From the NCBI GenBank assembly GCA_964247055.1, contig OZ176056.1, positions 5,642,001-5,706,000 of the forward strand: a stretch of 64,000 nt of DNA, written 5' to 3'. This document shows, in pieces, positions 20,441-32,013 of the stretch (positions are counted from its first letter, which is position 1; each line of letters starts with the position of its first letter). Position numbers and translations under genes: made by a program. Under the pieces are notes generated by a model, which saw only the letters and a program-made list of their open reading frames with translations, ran no database searches and was not told the origin of the DNA. This DNA comes from Paragordius varius. Taxonomy: Eukaryota; Nematomorpha.

Positions 20441-21759
20441 AAAAAAAGGCAAGTAAAATTTTTGCCTTTTAACAGGGATTCTTTGAATCCTCAGTATTAA
20501 CGGTCTCATACCCTGGGCAAAAAATTATTTAATTTTATGAAAAAAATGACATTTTACGGGGGGAACGGGTAAGAGAGCTTAATTTAAAAAAGTAAGCCCA
20601 CTATGTTCGGCGCAATTAAAAAGTAAAAAAATTATATTTGAAATCGAATGGTCCAACACGTTTTCCGGAAAATTGTCTCAAAGACACGATTTTTGTGGAC
20701 CTATGATTATATTTTTTTGACATTTGGATTTGAATGGGTCTAGTTTTCCGGAAACAGATAACAAAGCCAGCATTTTCCATTTTTATAAATATATAGTTAT
20801 AATGATCGGTATAGATCGAAATGCTGGTATAAACAATCTTTCCGAACAGAAGATTTTATGATATATTTATCTACGATGATTGTTTTTTTCTTTATATAAT
20901 TTTACAAGTTAAAAAATATTTTTGTTAAATTGTATTTTTATCACTCGTGACCCCATAATTTTGCTACGCGACTCCAAATGGGGTCGCGACGCATAGTTTA
21001 AGAAGCCCCGGACTAGATGAACAAAAATGGTAATTTTATTTATTAAACCACTTGGTGGGGATCAACCTCTGTAAAATAGGCAGCTATACAGAAATAATTT
21101 AGTTTTCGCACAAGGGATATTAGATAAATCAATTTTCCCAAAAAATAATGCAAAAAAGCGCTTATTTTTGATTAACTCTGGAACATCTTATACTATTGAC
21201 GGCAGCTTGTAAATATTGTCCAAAAGTATTTCTAGAAAAAACCATGAACGGTATGGTGTGATGCTTTTAGTTGGACTTAAGAATCATTTAAGAAGGCTAT
21301 TACGACTTCTGTGGTATTTGCATCATTGAAAAATCGTATCATCATTTTATACTAAATATTGGTTGAAGCTAAATGCTTCTTTTCAACTATTAAAATCATC
21401 ATGAAATTATATTAAAAAAGCCAAATAATAATATAAACTATTATTTTTAATTGTGGGCTGTGTAACTCACAAAATTTTGGATCAATGGAGAATTTTATTG
21501 AAACAACCGCAAAATTTTCGAGATTGCGGAAAAGAGTTTACAACTTACGCATTATCATGACATCAGGAAGAATTATAAATGCATATTTTTATATTATTAA
21601 CAAAAGTTGCTCTAGCGTATTTTATGCCATTCCGCAGGTGAATCCCGTAAGTATTATCAGATGATATTAAAGTATTTGCATAATTTTTGGTAAATGTTTT
21701 TATCACGTCAGAATTTTAAAAAACTTGGCTCAAAATAAATTTAAGGGCTTTCAAAAAAT

Positions 21760-22114
21760 TGTTATGCTCAATAACTTAATTGTTTTTGTTAACTTAGACC
21801 TTTTTATATTAGTTAACTAATAAAAATATAATATTATCCTTCTCTCTTACCTTAGTGCATAAATACACTTTTGTCCTTGTTACGCTAAAAATGTATATTA
21901 TCTTGGTTTTGAATGCTTTCACCTAAATACTGTAGTATTGAACCTTATGCAAATATATAAAACTTGGATGTAAATGCTTTCATCTAAATATTGTAATATT
22001 TAACCTTATGCAAAAATGCAACCTTGTTCTAAAACTATGTATAATGCAATATATTTTATACACGATACATATAATTATACTCTATGCTATAATAAATTCT
22101 TTTCGCTTTTTACA
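21760..22114 (+). repeat. 5' LTR
   Basis: Starts TGTTATGCTCAATAACTT and ends GCTTTTTACA. Inside lies a tandem pair of about 60-bp units sharing GAATGCTTTCA and AACCTTATGCAAA-like blocks, present in the 3' LTR too, so the duplication is older than the insertion. Confidence 0.85.
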
Positions 22115-25100
22115 TTGGCGCGGTTATTTATTTGGCAATATTCATTATTATGGAAAAAATAAGTATTGAAAGTTATAAAATCAATAATAATTTTACGGAA
22201 TATAATAAATATTACGAAGAAATTTAGTAATTAAAGGAATACAAGATAATAATGAAAATATTAAAGCCATCTTTCTTGCCCAATCCGGTATTGATTTCTA
22301 AAATGGAGCAATTCTTATACCCTCTTTACATTGAAAAATTTCTTGGGAGTATGAAGCTGGGGTGAAAATATTTCAACCAACCAAAAATACCTTTTTAGCC
22401 CGATTCGATTTTTTTAGAGCGGAACGACTAGAGGGTGAAGGATTCTTGGAATTTTTAACAAGACTCAAAAATTTAGGCACCGCATTCGAGTTCAAAGGGA
22501 ACATTTACGAGCTCATACGGGACGTATTTATATGTGGGTTAAGGAACAACAACTAGAGACCGAAATATTTAACAGGTACCCGAGGGCGCTAGACAACGAC
22601 ACACCAGTGGGATTGAATAAGGTTCTAAATTTGGCTCTAGGGTATGAAAATTCTCGCCTGAAAGCGAACTCAGTGAGAGCGATATTTAATAATATAGATA
22701 ATAATAATAATGGTAATAATAATGTTAATAATGAAAGTTATAATGATGGTAATATTAAAATGAGAGATAATAATGAAATATTTCTGGTTAGACGCAAATC
22801 TAGCGTAAAATCGTGTTTCAAATGCGGTCGCACAAACAAATACGGATGCTGCCCAGCTTTTGGGAAGGAATGCTTCAAATGTCACGGTAGAAATCATTTT
22901 GGCAGCCAATGCCAAAACAAATATGCCAGCAAAAATAGGTATTGAATAATATAGTAAAAAAACTTAAAATTAATGTAAAAAATAAACTCAACCCACGTCG
23001 AAATGTTATTCGACACGGGGGCCGACATATCGTTATAAATTTTAGCATGTGGTTTAAGATAGGGAAACCTAAAACAAAACCCATTAATTTTAAGATAAAC
23101 ACATATGATAATAATCCTTTACACATAATAGGAGAGACAACTGTAACTCTTGAATTAAATAAAATAACAAAGATAACAAAGTGCTTTATTACAAAAAGAC
23201 ATCTTCCTCTAATATTTGGCATGGATTGGATCCAGCTATTCAATATCCCATTGCCTAACAAATTATATATAATAAATTATATCACACAACCGATATTTAC
23301 AATAAATTTAAGTCTTTATTTGATAACAAATTGGGTTGTTGAAAAGGGAAACCCATAAAGATATTTTTAGAAAACAATAGTAGGGGTAGGGTATTTCCGG
23401 CGAAGGGTTTCCTTGGCCTTACAAGAAAAATTAAGTGAAGAGATCAAAAGGCTAGTATCCTTAAAGATTATTGAACCAGTAGATCCTAAGCAGTCTCAAA
23501 CATGTTGGTCTAGTCCTAATATAAACGTATAAAAGTCGAATAATGAGTTAAGGATATTCGCAGATTATAAAATGTCAATAAACAAATACATTAAAACACC
23601 TCAATATATAAAACCCACATTTGATGATTTGATTTCCAAAATTTCACATGGTAAGACGTTTTCAACTAGATTTAAAATATGCTTATCTTCAAATTTCAGT
23701 GCACCCGGAATCTTAAAATCTTCTCACAATATCCACTTCTAGGGTTTTTTAAATATACTAGGCTCCCTTTTGGTCGGTCGTGCGCACCTAGTTTTCTTCA
23801 ACAGATCATGGATAAGCTATTAGGGGATTATAAGGGAACAGCGGTGTTAGATGATGTAATTTTTATGGGGGAAACGGATGAGGAGCATTATAGAAACCTA
23901 ACACAAGTATTTGAAAGATTAGAACGAATGGGTCTTAAATTAAAAAAGATAAAATAAAGCTTTTTCATCAGGAAGTAGAATATTTGGGGTTTACTATATC
24001 AGAAAAAAGTACAAAACCAGCGAGCAGTAAGATTAAGGCCATTCGCGAGTGTCCAGCCCCTAAAGATAAAACAAGTTTCCGCTAGTTTTTGGGCCATTTA
24101 AACTTTTCACGATTTATACCTTCTCTAAATACAATTGTCAACAAACTTCATCAGCTAGCTGGTTCCAAAAAGAAATGGTGTTGGACCGAGGTAAATCAAA
24201 ATAATTTTGAAAGGGCGAAGTAGTTAATATGAAATACAGCCGCCTCTTCCCTTTTAACCCCAGACTTCCCCTTATTCTAAAAACAGATGCATCTGGGGAG
24301 GGGTTCGGGGCCATCCTGTCGCACAGGACGTCGGAAGGTAAACGACCCATTGCATATTTTTCAAAAAAATGTTCCACAGCAGAGAAAAGTTATTCGGTTA
24401 TAGAAAAAGAGGCAAAAGTCATTGTATTGGCTCTAGAGAAATTTAACACATTTTTATATGGTAGAAAATTCGATATTAGAACAGACCATAACCCTCTTAT
24501 CAAATTATTCTGGCATCAACGTATATAAGGCGAGCTAACAATAGTAAATTGCTAAAATGGATTTCAAAACATCCATTTTCGTGTACTACCCGGGAACCGA
24601 AAATCTAGCAGACTCACTATCAAGACTACCAACTGAGATAACTGAAGAGTGTGACAATGACGTGGATATAGCGCAGGAAGTCCAGTTGCTATGGTGTCAG
24701 GAGTTAAACTTAAACAAGAAGGTGCTTAAGGAAACTATGAGCGATGAGGTGTGTAAACAGATTAAAGCAGCACGAAAGACCAATAATTGGTCTCATCCCG
24801 GGGTACAGTCCTATAACCCCTGGAAACGATATCGAAGAATCATACGACCTTCTATACCTAGGCCATCTTATTTTTCCTCAAAGCATGAGGGTCGATATTC
24901 TTACTTATCTCTATAAAGGTCACGCTGGTATCCAGTCCATGAAAGCGTTAGGTAAGACTGGTGTGTTTAGGCCGAAAGAAGCAGGATATCGAAAAATGGG
25001 TGCAAGGATGTTCAAGTTGACAAAAGTCACGGTTCAACATTGCAGTAAGCCCGACTTATAAATGGAACCCGAACACCACCGTTTGGGAGCGATTGCATCT

Positions 25101-26039
25101 CGATATAGCGGGGCCCGTAGATAACCTCTACTGGGTCATACTTAAAGATCACTGCACCCGTTGGGTGGAAGTAGCACAGCTTAAAACAGTAAACTCGATC
25201 AGTATTTTGAAAGTTTTAGAAAGTTGGTGTGCACGATATGGCTTCCCAATGATCGTAACTGATAATGCGTCGTATGTCCGGTGATTTTGAAAGAATATGA
25301 AGTTCCTCTAATATCAAGCATGTAACTTCTGAGCCATACCACTTTCGGACAAATGGTTTAGTAGAAAGGGTTATTCAAACGTTGAAAACGCACTATTATA
25401 TGTGTATGAATTAGCAGATCCAGAACGCCGGTTAAACCAGGTACTGTGAGTCTACAGGTCAGCACATCACAATGGTATAAAGGAGACAACAGCACGACTA
25501 TTTTTAAAACGAAATTTACCGACACCGCTGTCCTGGATGAAAGGAAAATCAAAGGATTATATTGATGGTACCTCAGATAGTAAACGTGAGTTCGTTCCAG
25601 GTGAGAAATAAAGAATGAGTTAGAAGCCGGTTGGCGAGAGGGAAATGTAGTAGAGCGGACTGGATTATTCTCATACAATATCGAAGATAGAGGTAGGGTT
25701 TTACGAAACATACTGATCAATTAAGAGTGAGAAAAGAAAGTCCAGATGAACTTAAGCTAGCCGACCAGAAAGAACTGGAATCGGAACAACACAAAATAAT
25801 AATGATAATATCATAGCCAATCCCTTTCATGGTCCTCTTATTGATGACAATATCAATAATGATAATACCAATCCTTCCCCGGGTATTTGTCAAGAATTCC
25901 ACAATAAATAGCAAAGTCCCAACGGCGATAAGATTGCAGGACCCAAGCCTGGAAATGTCTCTCGAGTGACGCTATTCTACCAGAAGCCAAAAAGCCCCTG
26001 ACAAATACACAAATCACTTTTAAATTTAGGTAGGAGATA

Positions 26040-26395
26040 TGTTATGTTTAATAACTTAATTGTTTTTGTTAACTTAAATCAATTGACCTTTTTATATTAG
26101 TTAACTAATGAAAATAAAATATTATCCTTCTCTCTTACCTTAGTGCATAATAAATTTTTGTTTGTTACGCTAAAACTGTATATTATCTTAGTTTTGAATG
26201 CTTTCACCCAAATACTGTAATATTGAACCTTATTCAAATATATAAAACTTAGTTGTGAATGCTTTCATCCAAATATTGTAATATTTAACCTTATGCAAAA
26301 ATGCAACCTTGCTCTAAAACTATATATACTGCAATATATTTTATACACGATACATATAATAATTCTATATATAATAAATTCTTTTCGCTTTTTCA
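26040..26395 (+). repeat. 3' LTR
   Basis: Starts TGTTATGTTTAATAACTT and ends CGCTTTTTCA, matching the 5' LTR end to end apart from scattered substitutions and a few short indels. It is preceded by the purine-rich AGGTAGGAGA. Confidence 0.85.
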
Positions 26396-26400
26396 AAAAT

Positions 26401-27206
26401 ATTTAGCCATAATTTGAAAGATGAATCTTTAAATTAAAAATTATAAGTTATCAACAGCAACAAATTCTACTGAAAACATTTTCTAAATTAAAATGTTTTT
26501 TACCGTTTCCACTACGCTTAAAATGCAATCTTATGCCTAGGCAACATTTTGCTAAAAATTTATCTTTTACAAAACTATATTTTTCTTTAAACATACATTT
26601 TTATATGATCCAGCCTATATTATCTTATGGCATCCCTTTTGATTTATAAGAAAAATACCCATATTTAATACAAATAAAGACCTTACGAGCTAAAAATTAT
26701 ATTTTATAATAAGCTAATTTAAATATCGATTATTTTATAATTGTATGATAAGCAATCACAAAAAATGAAATTTTTTTTGTTAGGCCCATAAGCCGCAATG
26801 AAAACTTTTTATCAATCATATATATAAAACAAAAATATTTCCCCGATTTTATGAACGGTTAAAATAGTGGCTATAACAATTTTAAATTATACGCGAGATC
26901 AATATTCATATTTTATATGCGATTTCAATTTGATTCAAATGACTCTTAACACTTAACCTACTTAAATATATTTAAAGATTATTTCGCCCAATTTTAGCAA
27001 GAATCTTGGCAAATAATTACAAATACTATGATATTTCTAAAAATGGCATTATTTTAAATTTTATAATAAATTTTAGTATTTGCATAATAGTTTAAGGCAC
27101 ATAGAGTTTCTAAACTGCCTACTTTATTAAATTTTAATTTAATTAACTAAAACATAATATAAATTCGAATATATTTTTCGATATACTTAATGTTCATAAA
27201 ATATTA
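26401..27206. other. Intergenic DNA upstream of PFAS, no gene recognised
   Basis: A+T-rich sequence with frequent stops in all frames. The missing first coding exon and promoter of PFAS should lie here, between 27777 and 27906, or further upstream, but neither could be identified. Confidence 0.4.
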
Positions 27207-27210
27207 TTAA

Positions 27211-27772
27211 CACTTGGATACAATACACTCATTTTAGTCCTTCGATATAAATTGGGTTAGTTAAATACCCCAGGTCCGTTTAAAATAAAATTCCTTAAAA
27301 AATATGGAAGGAATCAAAACCATGGCAAAATTTTGCACTAATATATAAATTGATAAACCGAAATATATAAAAATTTTTATTCAAAAATACTTATTATTTA
27401 TTTTAAGCTAAAATTGACAGGTAAAAATTTAGTCAACGTGACATGTGTGCAACGGTAAAATTGAATACGAAATAAACCGCTTTTTCTATTTCTATCAATG
27501 TTAGTTGTAATTTAATTAAAAAATTAGCTTTGATTTTACCCTTAAAATTAAATGAAGACGATCAAAAATTCTGTGAAATAAAAATGGCGTCGAAGTAGTT
27601 TGACATGGAACTTTTTTTTCAAAACAAAATTTATATAGATATTTTAGTATATTTATATAATTTTTATTAGGATAGAATCATTAATTTGATACCGTTTCCT
27701 TCAGTAGTTTTTTAAAATTTCTAACTTAATATTAGTCTTGGGTATTTAGATACCCCAATTTGAATCGAAGTG
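27211..27772. mobile_element. piggyBac-like MITE, copy 2, with TTAA target duplication
   Basis: 562-bp full-length relative of 8269-8823, flanked by TTAA at 27207-27210 and 27773-27776. It begins CACTTGGATACAA and ends TTTGAATCGAAGTG. The two copies align throughout, including ATGGAAGGAATC and AAATGGCGTC blocks, with scattered substitutions and small indels. No coding capacity. Confidence 0.8.
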
Positions 27773-27906
27773 TTAATGCATAATCTATAATGCAGTATTG
27801 GTATTAGTTGAGATAGCGTGATTATATAATTTAAAAACATTTGCAACATTTTTGTGTTATTCTGGCACGCTTTAAGATGTTTTTATAATTTTATACCCAA
27901 CTTAAG

Positions 27907-28539
27907 GGCCAGTCTTTCCACGTTTCTTACCCAGAGTATATGGATGCGCTTATCATTTATCAATGTTTTTACATAGAGAGTAAAGAAAATTTGTCGGATG
28001 ATCAAATCACCACGTATTTATCGGTATTTATTTTAGGATAAAACAACTTATAAACTATACAAATCAAATAGCATCTCCTACAAATTTTACAGATTATGTA
28101 GAAATCGGTCCTAGGTATTTCTGTATATATATTTCAGGTTAAACTATGCTACTTCATTTTCAACCAATGTATTAGATATCTTTAAATACATAAATATTCA
28201 AGGGATTACGCGATTTGAAAAAAGTCTCGTATATAATTTTGTGTTCCAAGACGGATTTAAAGGTTAGTCATGCTTATATATATGTAGAAAAATGGTTTAA
28301 AGGCGATAGAAAACGTTTTATAGACAATGTCTTGGATAGAATGACACAACAAATTTATCCCAAACCACTAACTTCCTTTGATTTGATTGATTTTGGTTCT
28401 AATTTTTAATTTATATAATTTTGAAATATATCCTAAATTATTTTACACATAAAAGAAACTATCAAACCTGCACCAATTTACGAAGTAGATGTTATGAACG
28501 AAGGACTCCCTGCTTTACAATGCTTAAATGAACAATTAG
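27907..28539 (+). other. PFAS N-terminal domain exons with three ultrashort introns
   Basis: Five exons encode the PurS-like N-terminal domain. Landmarks line up with animal [26 protein letters not shown] followed by [27 protein letters not shown], and [16 protein letters not shown]. The introns between them are 28014-28036 (23 nt), 28115-28137 (23 nt), 28263-28287 (25 nt) and 28396-28455 (60 nt). Each of the three shortest begins GTATTT or GTTAGT, ends TAG or CAG, and introduces an in-frame stop if retained. Confidence 0.85.
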
Positions 28540-31500
28540 GTTGATCTATTTTATTAAAACAAAATTCTATTTTTATGCTTTTAAAAAAAATTATATTTAC
28601 TTTAATTAAACACCTTCAAATTCTTTGAATCGATGATTTTTATAATGTTAAATTTAAACAATGGTATTTTCAATTTTTCGTATACGGTTAAGTTAAAGCG
28701 TTTTTTTACAATTTGCATGCCTTTGCATATCAATAAATTATTTCGGTGTTCCCTCACCTATGGAATCGCCTTTATGGGCTTACGGAGTTCCATCTCCGCT
28801 TACATTTATTACTAATTGGTTGTTTCTAGCAACTGGTTATAACGCTATATAAACCCGCTTTATCATTTGTGTGAATTAAGGCATTGTGGTATTTTATGAG
28901 AAAAAAAGTAGTCATCATTTTTCACCGCAACCCACACAGATGATTACTTTCCTTTGCCGCTCACGTGGGTATTAACCGACTACACCACCTGGAGGTGGGA
29001 GTCAGTTAAGCGCCAACTACAGAAGCAAAAAACAAAAAAAAAGAGTGGAATTATATAAATCAAATAAAAAGTTACAACAATCCATCAATATTTCAGCCAA
29101 CAAAAATCGGATTTAGCAAACTAGAACAAGACATGAATATCTTAAGATTTTACAAACAATAAATTTATAACAAGAGGACATTAAACAAATTTTCTATATT
29201 AAAGATAAACACAAACATCTAGCAACTGATTGGAGAGACATAAGCAATGTCTGGACCATATATTACCAATAACCATCGCCCAAAATAAGTTTGAAACAAT
29301 AAACCAACCACCAGCAATTGGTCCTCGACCATTGATAACAACAGGCGATCTCAGCCAATGCATTCTACATTTAACTAATATAATTAATCTAATCTTGTCA
29401 ACGAATCGCATTCCTAATGATTGGTCAAAAAGCACCATCATACATTTATAGAAACAAAGGAGACATAATACTCGTTTGTTCCTCCTACAGACCAAGAGAG
29501 TTGTTGGAGCACCTATTAAAAGTTTTTGAATCCATTATTGAATTGGAATTTAGATCAATTAGTCATATAGGAATCTCAATATGTCTATAAACCAAACAGT
29601 AGCGAATTAGTGCAATTTTTTCAAGAAAATTATTTAGCGAAAAATAAATTTTTTTATTGATTTACAAAGGGCAAGGCTCCATCCTAAGCCCTTTACTCTT
29701 CATTTTAATAATAGATTACCTAACAATAGATATAGAACAAGACCCACCATGGGAACTTATCTATGCGGACGACATTGTCCTGTAACATAAATGGAGGAAT
29801 TAAATCAAAAGTACATGATAACGGGTGAAACTGTATAGAAAGACCTAAATTTTGGGTAAAATATTATAAACTTGTAATAGTGTTCGAAAATAAACACATA
29901 TCTGCAAAAAACAAAGGCTTGATCACAAAGCTGGCATACGTCCCATACTCTTCTATGGAAACGAAACATGAACGATAACAGATTTAATTGAGAAAAAACT
30001 GATGAACATAGAAAAGGGGATGCGAAATTTATTCGATTCCAATAATTTAAATTCAAATTAGCATAAACTGTACCAAATCGAACCTTAAAATTGATCAGGA
30101 AAAATAGTCTTAGATATTTACATCAAACGTGCTCCAATGGTAAATAAAATTTTATCTCTACGTCTTGAAGCAATCGCAGGGGCAGACTAACATTTAACTG
30201 GGAAAAAACATTAAATAGTGATTTAAGTGTTGCCAACATTGATTATGACGCCTGGCAGGATCGCAAATATTACAGGCAGCTTCTTTATACGGATACAATG
30301 GCTAGCCATTACACACATCATCATCTTCGTATTTTAACTTCACACTCTATTGATAAACTAATAATTTGCCATAAATTTAATTAATTTATGTTCTTTTTTT
30401 TCAATAATTTAAATTTTCTATATCAATCAAATATATCAGCAAATAATAGATGAAATGGAAGTTAACCTATACAAAAATTAATAAAAAAATAAAGTTTTAG
30501 CATAGGAAAAGTTAGAAATAAAAACTGATTGGTTTTTATGAATTAAAAATATGAGCTTAAAAAATAATTTATTTTCAATGTACGACAATGTTTTATTATT
30601 GTAAGATGTAAACAAAATATCCCATCAATATCCTGAATCTATGAATAATATACGGATAAATGCAATGCAATATTTCGTAGTAATCTTTTTTTTGGCCAAT
30701 TTATATTTTTCTTATCTATGATTTAGTATATCTTAATTAAAATTACCTAAAATACTATTTTTTCCATATTTTCCTAAAGCATGACTCTTTTTAAAATATA
30801 CGATTTAGAGTTTAAATTCACCCTTCAACAATTCAAATTCACCCTAAAATAAATTAGGTGTTTTTCTACATTAAAAATTTTTACCTTTAAAATTATGTAA
30901 TGTTTAAAAAATAATGACTATGTCGTAAAAATATATTTCATATTAATGATGAATTATATTAGACCAAAATAAAATTTTTTATTTAGGGTGAATTTGAATT
31001 GTTTAAGGGTGAATTTGAATTCTTCCAGGGTGAATTTAAATTGTAAATGGTACATATTAACACCAGGTTTGGGCTTTGATTCTGAAGATTTGAAATATTA
31101 CACGCGCATGTTTGTGGAAGGCTTTAAACGAAACCCAACTAACGTCGAATGTTTTGATTTGGCTCAATCTAATAGGTTATTATAATTATTATTATAGTTT
31201 TTTTTGCTTTTTTCTTTCACTCTATCCCTAAAACATTGAGTAAAATTAAATTTAATATTGTGAATTTAAACACAACTTTTTTTTTCTCTATAAAAGCCAT
31301 ATACTTTTTTAAACTTTAATACTATATATATATATATAATTTTTGAATTTTACCAATTTACATCTCTTAATCATATTGCAAAAAAGTATTTTAGTTATTT
31401 TAATTACTATAATTGTCTTATAGTGTTTACATTTTTTGGTGTTAATTTTTACTGTGATTAGTCTTATTCCTTTTTTTTCGATTTGATATGCATCTTTTTT

Positions 31501-31975
31501 GATTACGATTAGCGAACATTGTCGTCACTGGTTTTTTAAAGGGGCCCACGTAATTGATGGAATTTCTCAAACTCAAACGCTAATGCAAATGGTACAGGGT
31601 ACGCAATCCTATTCTAATCCAAACAATGTCATACAGTTTAGTGATAATAGCAGGTAAAATAATTTGACCTTTTTTAAATTATATTTAATGCATTTTTATG
31701 GTTGGTTATTTCACACTCTAGTAGGGCAATTCACAACGATGGAATGTATGGGAAAAAGAAAGGAAATAATTGTTTATTCTACATTTTGTTGTTTTTTTTC
31801 CCATAAACTTCTGTGTCGCAAATTGCCCTCTATATAGTGTGAAATAAGCAACCATTAAAATGCTAACTGTATATATTGTTCGACTGATTAATTTTTAATG
31901 GACGTAATCATGGATCAATTAATCGGCTATTAATTCTAAAAAGTATAAAAATAAAAATTGAAAAAAGTAAATGAT

Positions 31976-32013
<38 letters not shown>

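Larger units (their letters stand above)
18931..21010. mobile_element. hAT-like element with 8-bp target duplication, itself invaded
   Basis: Terminal inverted repeats CAGGGCTTCTTAAACT and its near-perfect partner AGTTTAAGAAGCCCCG bound a 2.08-kb element. The flanks are GACTAGAG (18923-18930) and GACTAGAT (21011-21018), an 8-bp duplication with one mismatch, as expected for hAT elements. The subterminal CCCGACCCC / GGGGTCGCG motif is also hAT-like. No hAT transposase frame was seen. A foreign segment starting near 19138 and a LINE fragment lie inside. Confidence 0.8.
21760..26395 (+). mobile_element. Fossil Ty3/gypsy-like LTR retrotransposon, broken
   Basis: 4.64-kb element with LTRs of 355 bp (21760-22114) and 356 bp (26040-26395), both beginning TG and ending CA, flanked by a 5-bp AAAAT duplication (21755-21759 and 26396-26400). 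A GGCGCGG primer-binding-like site follows the 5' LTR, and a purine-rich tract precedes the 3' LTR. Parts in order: gag-like region with CCHC zinc knuckles (about 22360-22945), protease-like (22940-23340), reverse transcriptase (about 23450-24000), RNase H (24230-24520) and integrase (24740-25720). This order marks Ty3/gypsy. It has more than five breaks and is not functional. By eye the LTRs differ at several percent of positions plus indels, so it is not a recent insertion. Confidence 0.9.
28540..31066 (+). other. PFAS intron 5 (2.5 kb), filled with repeats
   Basis: Holds a GC-richer tRNA-like segment at 28925-29030, a decayed LINE at 29040-30340 on the same strand as PFAS, and a MITE at 30799-31052 that ends 14 nt before the next exon. 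The rest is A+T-rich with no gene. Confidence 0.7.

Noticed and set aside
22670-23261. Minus-strand frames in the LTR element
   Set aside because: They are antisense to the gag and protease parts and show no homology of their own.
28014-28036. A one-base frameshift in PFAS between ITTYLS and IKQL
   Set aside because: A 23-nt GT-AG intron explains the frame change exactly, and an independent 23-nt and a 25-nt intron follow within 250 nt, so splicing is the simpler reading. A base error is not fully excluded for this single junction.
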